In this document: in pieces, positions 17,792-25,878 of the stretch
Layout: every line of letters starts with the position of its first letter
Position numbering within the stretch: position 1 is the stretch's first letter
Assembly: GCF_034356035.1 (NCBI RefSeq)
Contig: NZ_CP136423.1
Span: forward strand, 868,001 to 932,000
Length of the DNA stretch: 64,000 bases
Source: Blautia hydrogenotrophica DSM 10507
Lineage (GTDB): Bacteria > Bacillota > Clostridia > Lachnospirales > Lachnospiraceae
Direction of reading: 5' to 3'
The notes under the pieces: generated by a model
The model's input: the letters and a program-made list of their open reading frames with translations, nothing else
What the model was told of the DNA's origin: nothing
Database searches by the model: none
Program-made: the position numbers and the translations under genes

Positions 17792-19915
17792 TTGCAGAAT
17801 AATACAAAGAAAAAGAGCAGGAAAAAGATGGGACTGGCGCTGGGAGTGGCTGCAGCTGTAGGCTTGGGGGCTGGATGCTGGTTTCTGTTTCTCAGACAGA
17901 CGCCCCAGGATTTTGTCCAGGCATATATGGATTGTATTGAGGCCAGGGATTATGAGAAAATGTATGAGATGTTGGACGCGGACAGTCAGGAGAGAATCGA
18001 TCAGGAGAGCTTTCTCACCCGGAATCAGAATATCTATGAGGGGATTGAAGTCGAGGATTTGAAGCTGGAGTTTAAGAAAAAAGACGGCGACAAGAAATGG
18101 ATAAAATACACGGCGACCATGAATACGGTGGCCGGAGAGCTGACCTTTGACAACCAGATGTATGTCCATCGGGAGGGGCTTGGCCTGAAACTTCAGTGGG
18201 AGGACACCTCTATCTTTCCAGAGCTGCACTCCACAGACAAGGTGCAGGTATCTTCCTCGGAGTTTCAAAGAGGGGGAATCTACGACCGTGAGGGGAAGAC
18301 TCTGGCAGGCCAAGGGATTGTCTCATCGGTGGGGCTGGTCCCGGGAAAGATGAGCGTAGACCCTACGCAGAGGGAGGAAGATATTCAAAAAATGGCTGAT
18401 CTTCTGGAAATATCCGCAGAGAGTATAGAGAATTCTCTGGATGCGTCCTGGGTCAAGGATGATTCTTTCGTCCCCGTGAAAAAGATAGAGAAGAACCATA
18501 CAGTGGAGAACACGCTGCTGGGAGAGAATTTCGACAGTGAGCTGGTGAAACAGCTGGTGGAGATTCCGGGCGTCATGGTGACGGATGCTGAGGACAGAGT
18601 CTATCCTCTGGGGGAAGTGGCCTCCCATTTGACCGGATATGTGCAGAGTGTGACGGCGGAAGATCTGGAAGAACGAAAAGGCAAAGGATATGACGCGAAC
18701 AGCGTTCTGGGAAAAAGTGGGCTGGAGAGTCTTTATGAGGATGAACTGCGCGGCACAGATGGTTGCAAGATTTCCATCGTAGACCAGGATGGACAGGAGC
18801 GGACGGTGCTGGCGAAGAAAGAGACGGAAAACGGGCTGGATATCACCACGACCATTGACTCTGAGCTTCAGGAGATGCTGTACCGGCAGTTTGAAAATGA
18901 CAAAAGCTGCAGCGTGGCCATGAACCCCTTCACAGGAGAAATTTTGGCTCTGGTCAGCACGCCGTCCTATGACAGCAATGATTTTGTGCTGGGAATGTCG
19001 CAATCTGTCTGGGACAGTTTGAATGAAGATGAAGATCAGCCGATGTATAACCGGTTTAGGCAGACTTGGGCGCCTGGTTCTACCTTTAAGCCGATGACGG
19101 CGGCTATAGGGCTGAGTACAGGGCGTTTGGCTGCGGATGAGAATCTAGGCTACAGTGGTACGAGCTGGCAAAAAGACAGCTCTTGGGGATCCTATCACGT
19201 GACCACTCTGCATGATTACGGTGAGGATGTCACCCTGCGAAACGCATTGGTTTATTCGGATAATATTTATTTTGCGAAAGCTGCGCTAAAAATTGGCGCA
19301 GATACTCTAGAGGAACAATTGAAAAAAATCGGCTTTGGTCAGGAGCTTCCATTTCCTATCAGCGTCACCTCGTCCCAGTACTCTAACGAGGAACACATAT
19401 CCACCGAGGTTCAGCTGGCGGACAGCGGGTACGGGCAGGGCCAGATGCTGGTGAATCCTATTCATTTGGCCAGCATCTACACTGCATTTTTGAATGAGGG
19501 AGATATGCTGAAGCCGAAGCTTTTGCAGGAAGAGAATCCCCAGGGAGAAGTCTGGATTTCTGACGCGTTTACTGAAGAAGCGGTTCAGACGGTGGCAGAG
19601 GATTTAAAGGATGTGGTGAACAGCCCGGAGGGAACCGGCTATGGACTCCACTTAGAGGGTGTGGAGCTGGCAGGCAAGACCGGAACGGCGGAGATCAAGG
19701 ATACGGTGGAGGACACCAGCGGCACGGAGCTGGGCTGGATGGCCGTCTACACGACAGACCCTGACACGGAGAAACCGCTTTTGCTTCTGACCATGGTACA
19801 GGATGTGAAAGAGCGAGGCGGCAGCGGCTATGTGGTGGACAATCTGCGGCCAGTGCTGGAGAGTTATCTGTTGGGACAAGAGTATACGAAACCGAGTCAG
19901 GATGAGCCGGAATAG
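17792..19915 (+). CDS. penicillin-binding transpeptidase with MecA-like N terminus
   Basis: A 707-residue class B penicillin-binding protein that cross-links peptidoglycan outside the membrane. One N-terminal helix (about 13-32) is followed by an NTF2-like MecA_N domain (about 38-140), a dimerisation domain and the transpeptidase. Active-site motifs are STFK (430-433), SDN (489-491) and KTGT (629-632). The domain order matches PBP2a/PBP5-type proteins, some of which have low beta-lactam affinity. I chose the TTG at 17792: AGGAGG at 17780-17785 is 6 bases from it, but it touches the in-frame ATG at 17786. The next gene starts about 30 bases after the stop. Confidence 0.88.
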   Translation: MQNNTKKKSRKKMGLALGVAAAVGLGAGCWFLFLRQTPQDFVQAYMDCIEARDYEKMYEMLDADSQERIDQESFLTRNQNIYEGIEVEDLKLEFKKKDGDKKWIKYTATMNTVAGELTFDNQMYVHREGLGLKLQWEDTSIFPELHSTDKVQVSSSEFQRGGIYDREGKTLAGQGIVSSVGLVPGKMSVDPTQREEDIQKMADLLEISAESIENSLDASWVKDDSFVPVKKIEKNHTVENTLLGENFDSELVKQLVEIPGVMVTDAEDRVYPLGEVASHLTGYVQSVTAEDLEERKGKGYDANSVLGKSGLESLYEDELRGTDGCKISIVDQDGQERTVLAKKETENGLDITTTIDSELQEMLYRQFENDKSCSVAMNPFTGEILALVSTPSYDSNDFVLGMSQSVWDSLNEDEDQPMYNRFRQTWAPGSTFKPMTAAIGLSTGRLAADENLGYSGTSWQKDSSWGSYHVTTLHDYGEDVTLRNALVYSDNIYFAKAALKIGADTLEEQLKKIGFGQELPFPISVTSSQYSNEEHISTEVQLADSGYGQGQMLVNPIHLASIYTAFLNEGDMLKPKLLQEENPQGEVWISDAFTEEAVQTVAEDLKDVVNSPEGTGYGLHLEGVELAGKTGTAEIKDTVEDTSGTELGWMAVYTTDPDTEKPLLLLTMVQDVKERGGSGYVVDNLRPVLESYLLGQEYTKPSQDEPE

Positions 19916-19946
19916 AAAGAGCTTGCGGTTAGGAGGGAGGAGCAGC

Positions 19947-20951
19947 TTGAAAAGGACAGAGAAAGAGAGAATAAGAATGATAGATCTTCACTGCGATACG
20001 CTGTGGCGTCTGTGCCGGCCCGACGGGCTGCGGGGGCGCCGGGGCGGCCTGGCAGAAAATCCTTTTGGTGTGGATGTGCGCCGGCTGGAGAAGGCGGATT
20101 CCTTGGTACAGGCTTTCGCAGTCTTCTTCATGACGGGAATGGTGCCAGGGCCGCTGAGGGAAGAGTGGGCCTATAAGACGGCGAGACGCAGAATCAGGGC
20201 GTATCACAGGTGGAGAATCGAGACAGGAGGCAGGCTGGAACCCATTCGGAGCTGGCAGGATGTGGATTTCTGCGAAAGATACGGATGTGTGGGGAGCCTG
20301 CTGACTTTGGAGGATGCGGTACCCTTTGGACAGGATTTGGGGCGGCTGAAGGAATTTTATGATTTGGGTGTGAGGCTGGTGACATTGACCTGGAATCATG
20401 AGAATTCCGTTGGATGGCCGAATTCCACGAATCGTACGGTGATGGGAAGGGGGCTGAAGCCCTTTGGAAGAGAGGTGGTGGAGGAGATGAACTATCTGGG
20501 AATTCTGGTGGATGTCTCGCATCTGTCTGATGGAGGGTTCTGGGATGTGGTGAGGCTGAGCAAGAAGCCGTTTATCGCCTCCCACTCCAATGCCAGGGCA
20601 GTGACCTCCCATCCCAGAAACCTGACTGACAGGATGATACGGGCGGTGGCAGAAAGCGGTGGAGTCATCGGCCTGAATTTCTGTCCGAGCTTTTTAAGCG
20701 AAAAGAAGATCAGTACTGTCGCAGGTATGCTTCGCCATCTGCACCATATTTACCAGGTGGGCGGCGAGGACGTTCTGGCTCTGGGTAGCGACCTGGATGG
20801 AATCAGCGGCAAGCTTCAGCTGAACAGTTGCGATCAGATTGAGTATCTGGCCAGGGCCCTGCGCAGGCACGGGATGTCCTGGCGGGTACTGGAAAAGCTC
20901 TGGTATCAGAATGCTCGTCGGGTGTTCCGGGAGGTTTTGCCGGAGAGGTGA
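19947..20951 (+). CDS. membrane dipeptidase family (M19) protein
   Basis: A zinc dipeptidase of the renal dipeptidase family. The motif MIDLHCDTLW holds the HxD metal ligands, TLEDA carries the bridging Glu, and VDVSHLSD and ASHSNAR carry later ligands; GSDLDG closes the site. These enzymes cleave dipeptides, including D-amino acid forms from cell wall. A TTG at 19947 has a perfect AGGAGGGAGG site 6 bases upstream and gives 334 residues. The ATG at 19977 (324 residues) starts nearer the family's usual start but has a weak site. Its position 31 bases after the penicillin-binding gene suggests one operon. Confidence 0.82.
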   Translation: MKRTEKERIRMIDLHCDTLWRLCRPDGLRGRRGGLAENPFGVDVRRLEKADSLVQAFAVFFMTGMVPGPLREEWAYKTARRRIRAYHRWRIETGGRLEPIRSWQDVDFCERYGCVGSLLTLEDAVPFGQDLGRLKEFYDLGVRLVTLTWNHENSVGWPNSTNRTVMGRGLKPFGREVVEEMNYLGILVDVSHLSDGGFWDVVRLSKKPFIASHSNARAVTSHPRNLTDRMIRAVAESGGVIGLNFCPSFLSEKKISTVAGMLRHLHHIYQVGGEDVLALGSDLDGISGKLQLNSCDQIEYLARALRRHGMSWRVLEKLWYQNARRVFREVLPER

Positions 20952-20977
20952 GGGTAGGGTTTCTTACTGTTTATTAG

Positions 20978-21169
20978 AAAAAACGCCAAAAAGGATTTTC
21001 AGCAGCAGAGATTGCGGATGTTTTAGAGGAAAGTGTGGAAAATATTCAGAAAATTTACGAGGAAGTTATAAAAAGACTGGGGCGGCCCGTCACGGGGGCC
21101 TTAGAGCTTTTTCTACAATCCATGCGTATTAAAAAAATGCAAGAATCAAACTCACCTACTTTTTTGTAA
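20978..21169 (+). pseudogene. possible remnant of an Rpn/PD-(D/E)XK transposase-like gene
   Basis: An open frame of 63 codons without a start reads KRQKGFSAAEIADVLEES and continues with NIQKIYEEV. This resembles the helical C-terminal tail of Rpn-family nucleases that are common in Clostridia. Nothing of the nuclease core remains. It lies between the dipeptidase and the aro leader. The match is from memory and short. Confidence 0.35.
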
Positions 21170-21176
21170 AAAATGC

Positions 21177-21204
21177 TTGACAATTTTTCTGAAAGGTGTA
21201 AAAT
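21177..21204 (+). promoter_or_regulatory. promoter of the aromatic amino acid operon
   Basis: Perfect -35 TTGACA (21177-21182), 16 bases, then TAAAAT (21199-21204). It precedes the aromatic-rich leader peptide, its terminator and the aro genes. Confidence 0.75.
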
Positions 21205-21232
21205 CATAAAAAAACGAAAGGATGCTTTTATC

Positions 21233-21355
21233 ATGGCAAATCAAAAAAGAAATATGACAATTGCAAATGCATATTACTTTTTTAACTTCCAGGGCTTTTA
21301 TTTTTATAAAGGCGTTGGTTCTTTTTGCTACGATAAAACATTTTATGGTGATTGA
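21233..21355 (+). CDS. Phe/Tyr-rich leader peptide of the aro operon
   Basis: A 40-codon frame with ATG at 21233 and an AAAGGA ribosome site. It encodes 7 Phe and 6 Tyr; residues 14-25 read YYFFNFQGFYFY, nine aromatics of twelve. It starts about 30 bases after the promoter and ends 31 bases before a strong terminator that precedes DAHP synthase, tyrA and pheA. This is the arrangement of an amino acid attenuator: when charged tRNA-Phe or tRNA-Tyr is short, the ribosome stalls and the terminator should fail to form. The codon content and position are seen directly; the mechanism is inferred. Confidence 0.8.
   Translation: MANQKRNMTIANAYYFFNFQGFYFYKGVGSFCYDKTFYGD
21325..21332 (+). promoter_or_regulatory. 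candidate antiterminator segment
   Basis: TTGCTACG, inside codons 31-34 of the leader peptide, is exactly complementary to CGTAGCAA at 21399-21406, which spans the loop and upper 3' arm of the terminator. Pairing would block the terminator stem. It lies about 18 bases past the main aromatic run, so a ribosome stalled there could leave it free. Confidence 0.5.
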
Positions 21356-21386
21356 CACAGATCGTTGATATGAGCGTGTGATTTTG

Positions 21387-21419
21387 AGCCGGTGTTTGCG
21401 TAGCAAGCATCGGCTTTTT
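21387..21419 (+). terminator. attenuator terminator of the aro operon
   Basis: A 13-bp stem with two G-T wobbles (AGCCGGTGTTTGC / GCAAGCATCGGCT), a 3-base loop GTA and a run of five T. It lies between the leader peptide stop and the first structural gene, 280 bases before the DAHP synthase start, so it must be bypassed for the operon to be expressed. Confidence 0.85.
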
Positions 21420-21499
21420 GTCGTGATAAGCAGGATATTCAGTGCGAAAGTGTTAGTTATCCGCCGCAAGGCGATTTCCCTTATGACAAAAAAGAAAAT

Positions 21500-21668
21500 T
21501 TTATCAGATGGGGAAGACTCCCGCCTATATAGGCGGTAAGTAAGAAATTAGTATCAGTGGTGGGAGTCAAGTCCCCATCTGATAAACGCTCGGCGAGGAT
21601 TCGAAGATGAATGGTGTCGGTTAATGCCGACTCGAATCCCGCGCCAAGATTCGCGAGTGAGTCTTGAA
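21500..21668 (+). repeat. dispersed structured element, copy A
   Basis: A 169-base element closely matching 60255-60432. A perfect 15-bp outer stem (21500-21514 with 21572-21586) encloses a 10-bp stem (GACTCCCGCC with GGTGGGAGTC); the CCGCC can instead pair with GGCGG at 21532-21536. A second arm has stem GGATTCGA / TCGAATCC over GTCGG/CCGAC, and a last hairpin is CAAGA/TCTTG. It ends 31 bases before the DAHP synthase start, downstream of the attenuator. I cannot match it to a named riboswitch or RNA family. Confidence 0.7.
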
Positions 21669-21699
21669 TTACAGAATCAAAAAACAGGAGGAATTAGAG

Positions 21700-22716
21700 A
21701 TGATAGTAGTATTGAAACATGGTGTGACGGAACAGCAGATGAGGAACCTGATTGCATGGTTCAAGGACCAGGGAGTGGATGTCCATGTTTCCAGAGGTAT
21801 CTACCAGACAGTGCTCGGGTTGGTGGGAGATACCAGTGATATTGACGTGGATTTACTGAGAATGCTGGATATTGTGGATGCAGTCAAGAGAATCACGGAC
21901 CCGTTTAAGAAGGCAAACCGTAAATTCCATCCAGAAGATTCTGTGATCGAAGTGGGAGAGTCCAAGGTGAAGATCGGCGGAGGTAATTTCGCGGTGATCG
22001 CGGGGCCTTGCTCCGTGGAATCAGAAGAACAGATCATCGAGGTGGCACAGAAGGTGAAAGCAGCCGGGGCTACTCTGCTAAGAGGCGGTGCATTCAAGCC
22101 GAGAACTTCACCCTACGATTTCCAAGGAATGCGGGCAGAGGGAATCGAGCTTTTACTGGAGGCAAAGAAGGAGACTGGACTTCCTATTGTAACGGAGATC
22201 ATGAATGCCAACCATATTCCGCTGTTCGAAGAAGTGGATTTAATTCAGGTGGGAGCCAGAAACATGCAGAATTTTGAGCTGCTAAAGGAACTGGGAAAAC
22301 TGCAAAAGCCAATTCTTCTGAAACGTGGACTGGCGAACACGATGAAGGAATGGCTGATGAGTGCCGAGTACATTATGGCTGGTGGAAATGAAAATGTGAT
22401 CTTATGTGAGCGAGGTATTCGTACCTTTGAGACTTACACGAGAAATACCCTGGATTTGTCGGCAGTGCCGATGCTTCATGAGCTGACGCATCTTCCAGTG
22501 ATTGTAGATCCGAGTCACGCCACAGGAATGGCAAGGTTGGTGGAGCCGATGGCTTGTGCGGCTGTAGGATGCCAGGCGGATGGCCTGATGATCGAGGTGC
22601 ACAACAATCCGGCGAAGGCGCTGTGTGATGGACCTCAATCCCTGACGCCGGAGCAGTTCGCTAAGGTGATGGGGAAAGTGAGAAAGATCAAGGAGGTCGT
22701 GGACGAATGCGAGTAG
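21700..22716 (+). CDS. aroF: 3-deoxy-7-phosphoheptulonate synthase, Bacillus/Thermotoga type
   Basis: A 338-residue class I-beta DAHP synthase. Residues 1-70 form a ferredoxin-like regulatory domain, as in Thermotoga enzymes where it mediates Tyr/Phe inhibition. The catalytic domain has AGPCSVESEEQ, GGAFKPRTSPYDFQG, LKRG, CERGIRTFE and VDPSHATG. I chose the ATG at 21700, preceded by AGGAGGAATT. It is first in the operon, behind a leader peptide and terminator, and overlaps tyrA by 10 bases. Confidence 0.93.
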   Translation: MIVVLKHGVTEQQMRNLIAWFKDQGVDVHVSRGIYQTVLGLVGDTSDIDVDLLRMLDIVDAVKRITDPFKKANRKFHPEDSVIEVGESKVKIGGGNFAVIAGPCSVESEEQIIEVAQKVKAAGATLLRGGAFKPRTSPYDFQGMRAEGIELLLEAKKETGLPIVTEIMNANHIPLFEEVDLIQVGARNMQNFELLKELGKLQKPILLKRGLANTMKEWLMSAEYIMAGGNENVILCERGIRTFETYTRNTLDLSAVPMLHELTHLPVIVDPSHATGMARLVEPMACAAVGCQADGLMIEVHNNPAKALCDGPQSLTPEQFAKVMGKVRKIKEVVDECE

Positions 22717-23543
22717 GAATTGTTGGCTTGGGCTTGATCGGCGGTTCCTTCGCAAAGGCATACCATGAGAGCAAGGACTGGGAGGTCTACGGGATGGACA
22801 GCGATAAGAGAATCCTGGACTTGGCTCTGCTGGCGGAAGATTTGGACGGTGTTTTGGATGAGACGACGATTTCCCAGTGCGATCTTCTATTGATTGCACT
22901 TTACCCACAGGCGGTGATTGAATATCTGGAAAAAAACGCGCCGTATATATCCAAGGATACCGTGGTCATTGACTGCGGGGGGACGAAGAGGAAGATCTGT
23001 GAGGCTGGATTCCAGATTGCTGAAAAGTACGGATTTACCTTTATTGGAGGACACCCCATGGCAGGCAGGCATTATACGGGGTACAAGTATAGTCTGGCAA
23101 ATCTGTATGATGGAATGGCGATGGTTATTATACCTAAGACCTGTGACGATATGAATTGGCTGGAACACATCAAAGATCTCCTGAAGCCTGCGAGATTTGG
23201 CACGGTCACAGTGACTACGGCAGAGAACCATGACAAGATGATTGCATTTACCTCTCAGCTCGCGCACGTGGTGTCAAACGCATATATCAAAAGCCCTACG
23301 GCCAGAGAGCACCACGGTTATTCGGCAGGCAGCTACAAGGACTTGACCAGGGTCGCTTGGCTGAATGAGGTGATGTGGACCGAGCTTTTTATGGAAAACA
23401 GGGATTACTTAACAGAAGAAATCCGTTTTCTAAGAGAGGAATTAAAGAAGTATCAGAACGCTTTGGAGCAACAGGATTTTGAGAAGATGAGAGAGCTTCT
23501 GAGAGAAGGAAAAGAACGCAAGGTAGAGGTAGACGGAAGATGA
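22707..23543 (+). CDS. tyrA: prephenate dehydrogenase
   Basis: A 278-residue enzyme converting prephenate to 4-hydroxyphenylpyruvate for tyrosine. The NAD-binding Rossmann motif GIVGLGLIGGSFAKA starts at residue 4; the catalytic region has GGHPMAGRH and a helical C-terminal domain with the conserved TSQLAHVVSNA segment. There is no ACT domain. It overlaps aroF by 10 bases and aroB by 4, so expression is coupled. Confidence 0.92.
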   Translation: MRVGIVGLGLIGGSFAKAYHESKDWEVYGMDSDKRILDLALLAEDLDGVLDETTISQCDLLLIALYPQAVIEYLEKNAPYISKDTVVIDCGGTKRKICEAGFQIAEKYGFTFIGGHPMAGRHYTGYKYSLANLYDGMAMVIIPKTCDDMNWLEHIKDLLKPARFGTVTVTTAENHDKMIAFTSQLAHVVSNAYIKSPTAREHHGYSAGSYKDLTRVAWLNEVMWTELFMENRDYLTEEIRFLREELKKYQNALEQQDFEKMRELLREGKERKVEVDGR

Positions 23544-24601
23544 TTTGTGTGGAAGTAAAGGCATCGAGAGACTATGAGATACGGATTGAGTCTGGGAGCC
23601 TGAAAAAGGCAGGAGAGTATATTGGCCAGGTGGTTGCGGGCCGCCACGCGGTGATTGTTACTGACAGTACAGTCAAGGAGTTGTATTTAGATACAGTGGA
23701 GGAAAGTCTGAGCAGAGCGAGTTTTCAGACAGACTCTTTTGTGATTCCCAGCGGTGAAAAATCCAAGGATGCGGCACATTATATTCAGCTCCTGGAATTT
23801 CTGGCAGAGAAAACTGTGACCAGAAGCGATGTCCTGGTGGCTTTGGGCGGTGGAGTAGTCGGAGATCTGACAGGATTTGCCGCAGCGACTTTTCTGAGGG
23901 GTGTCCATTTTGTACAGATTCCGACAACGTTGTTGGCGGCGGTGGACTCCTCCGTGGGAGGAAAGACGGCGATAGACCTGCAAGCGGGAAAAAATCTGGC
24001 AGGGTGCTTTTACCAGCCATCTTTGGTTCTGTGTGACTGTGAGACTTTGAAATCTCTGAAACCAGAGACCTTCTCGGAGGGAATGGCGGAAGTGATTAAG
24101 TATGGAGCGATTGCGGACCGAAAACTTTGGGAGAAGCTGAGAGCTCCCATATGGCCACAGATCGAGGAGATTGTGGCGCGCTGTGTGGAGATTAAGAGAG
24201 ATATCGTGGAGCAGGATGAATTTGATTTGGGAGTACGGCAGTACTTAAATTTTGGACATACCATTGGGCATTCCATCGAGAAGAACAGCGGGTATGAGAT
24301 CAGCCATGGGAGAGCCGTGGCGATAGGAATGGTGCTGGCTGCGAAGCTTTCAGTGAAGCAAGGAGAGTGCGGGGAGGAGTGCCTGGGGCAGATGCGGGAA
24401 ATGTTGGAGAGATACGAACTGCCGACGACGACGGACTATTCCGCTGAGCAGCTTATCGGTCCTATGAAGGCGGACAAAAAGAGAAGCGGGAATACCGTAT
24501 CTTTTATATTGCTACGAGAAATCGGACAGTGCTTTTCCAGAAAAATGACAATCAATGAGATGGACGAGGCAGTTAGGGAAATTTTGGGGGATGAAGGATG
24601 A
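23540..24601 (+). CDS. aroB: 3-dehydroquinate synthase
   Basis: A 353-residue NAD- and metal-dependent enzyme that makes 3-dehydroquinate from DAHP. Seen motifs: IPSGEKSKD, the NAD loop GGGVVGDLTGFAAATFLRG, PTTLLAAVDSSVGGKTAID, and metal ligands in EVIKYG, NFGHTIGHSIE and SHGRAVAIGM. Four-base overlaps join it to tyrA and aroA. Confidence 0.95.
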   Translation: MICVEVKASRDYEIRIESGSLKKAGEYIGQVVAGRHAVIVTDSTVKELYLDTVEESLSRASFQTDSFVIPSGEKSKDAAHYIQLLEFLAEKTVTRSDVLVALGGGVVGDLTGFAAATFLRGVHFVQIPTTLLAAVDSSVGGKTAIDLQAGKNLAGCFYQPSLVLCDCETLKSLKPETFSEGMAEVIKYGAIADRKLWEKLRAPIWPQIEEIVARCVEIKRDIVEQDEFDLGVRQYLNFGHTIGHSIEKNSGYEISHGRAVAIGMVLAAKLSVKQGECGEECLGQMREMLERYELPTTTDYSAEQLIGPMKADKKRSGNTVSFILLREIGQCFSRKMTINEMDEAVREILGDEG

Positions 24602-25878
24602 GAGTATTGATTGAGAACAGGCTTCTGGGTGGAAGTGTTCGGGCGATTCCGTCGAAGTCCATGGCTCACCGTCATTTTATCGCGGCAGCTCTGGCAGAGG
24701 CTCCTTCTAGGGTCGTCTGTCCGGGGATGTCGGAGGATATAAAAGCCACCATGGACTGTCTGGAAGCTATGGGTGTCATGTTTAATAGGAAGAAATCAGA
24801 GTATGAAGTAATGTCTGAGACAAAGAAATGGAGCGCAGGGGCGGATGAAGCTTTGAAGCTTCCTTGCAAGGAGAGCGGTTCCACCCTGCGTTTTTTGTTG
24901 CCAGTGGTGGCTGCACTGGGAATCAAAGTGGAATTTCACGAGGAGGGACGACTACCTCAAAGACCTCTGTCCCCTTTATATGAGGAGCTTCAAAAGCATG
25001 GGTGTAGATTGTCGCCTCAGGGAGTGACACCGCTTCGGTGCCAGGGAAAATTGGAAGCGGGGATTTATGAGATTCCAGGCAATATATCCTCACAATTTAT
25101 CACGGGATTATTGTTCGCTTTGCCGCTGCTGAAAGGAGACAGTGAGATTCGCCTTACTTCTGCGCTGGAATCGGCTCGCTATGTGGATATGACCCTTCAA
25201 GTCCTCAAACAATATGGGGTAGTTGTCTCCTGCACAGAGGAAGGATTTCAGATTCCAGGCGGACAGAGCTATCTGGCACAGCAGAGTGTACAGATTGAAG
25301 GAGACTGGTCTAACGCCGCTTTCTGGCTGACGGCTGCCGCAATGGGAAAGAAGATCACAGTCACCTGTCTGGATGAGAATTCTACACAGGGAGACAAAAA
25401 GATTTTGGATATCCTAAAGCGTATGGGCGCGAAGGTGGAGCAAAGGGATTGGGAGGCCACTGTGACTCCGGAAAGATTGGATGGAACGGATATTGACGCG
25501 GGAGACATCCCGGACTTGGTTCCGATTCTGGCTGCCGCGGCTGCGGTCAGTCGGGGAAAAACGAGAATCTACAATGCAGGACGGCTCAGGCTCAAAGAGA
25601 GCGACCGGCTCAAATCGGTGTCTCAGGTACTGAATGGCCTGGGCGGACAGGTGAGAGAGTTGGAAGACGGGCTGGAAATTACAGGGCGGGAGAGACTCGC
25701 CGGGGGCCGGGTGGATGCTGCCGGAGATCATCGGATCGCAATGATGGCCGCAGTAGCGGCTATGGTCTGTGAAAATCCGGTGGAAATCTGCGGAGCACAG
25801 GCGGTCAATAAGTCCTATCCGGGATTTTTTGAGGATTATCAGAGCTTAGGTGGAAAGGTGGTTATGGAGCAGATATGA
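24598..25878 (+). CDS. aroA: 3-phosphoshikimate 1-carboxyvinyltransferase
   Basis: A 426-residue EPSP synthase, transferring enolpyruvate to shikimate 3-phosphate. Seen: SKSMAHR near residue 19, the active-site loop ESGSTLRFLLP (about 93-103), LPQRPLSPL, SSQFITGLL and the C-terminal DAAGDHRIAMM. The loop variation relative to the plant-like LFLGNAGTAMR motif is typical of divergent clostridial enzymes. Four-base overlaps on both sides. Confidence 0.94.
   Translation: MRVLIENRLLGGSVRAIPSKSMAHRHFIAAALAEAPSRVVCPGMSEDIKATMDCLEAMGVMFNRKKSEYEVMSETKKWSAGADEALKLPCKESGSTLRFLLPVVAALGIKVEFHEEGRLPQRPLSPLYEELQKHGCRLSPQGVTPLRCQGKLEAGIYEIPGNISSQFITGLLFALPLLKGDSEIRLTSALESARYVDMTLQVLKQYGVVVSCTEEGFQIPGGQSYLAQQSVQIEGDWSNAAFWLTAAAMGKKITVTCLDENSTQGDKKILDILKRMGAKVEQRDWEATVTPERLDGTDIDAGDIPDLVPILAAAAAVSRGKTRIYNAGRLRLKESDRLKSVSQVLNGLGGQVRELEDGLEITGRERLAGGRVDAAGDHRIAMMAAVAAMVCENPVEICGAQAVNKSYPGFFEDYQSLGGKVVMEQI

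Noticed and set aside
18323..19003. Long minus-strand frame of 226 codons within the penicillin-binding protein gene
   Set aside because: Antisense to a gene with clear active-site motifs; its translation shows no domain and it lacks a ribosome site.
19929..20612. Minus-strand frame of 227 codons within the dipeptidase gene
   Set aside because: Antisense shadow of a GC-rich coding region, Pro/His-rich, no recognisable family.
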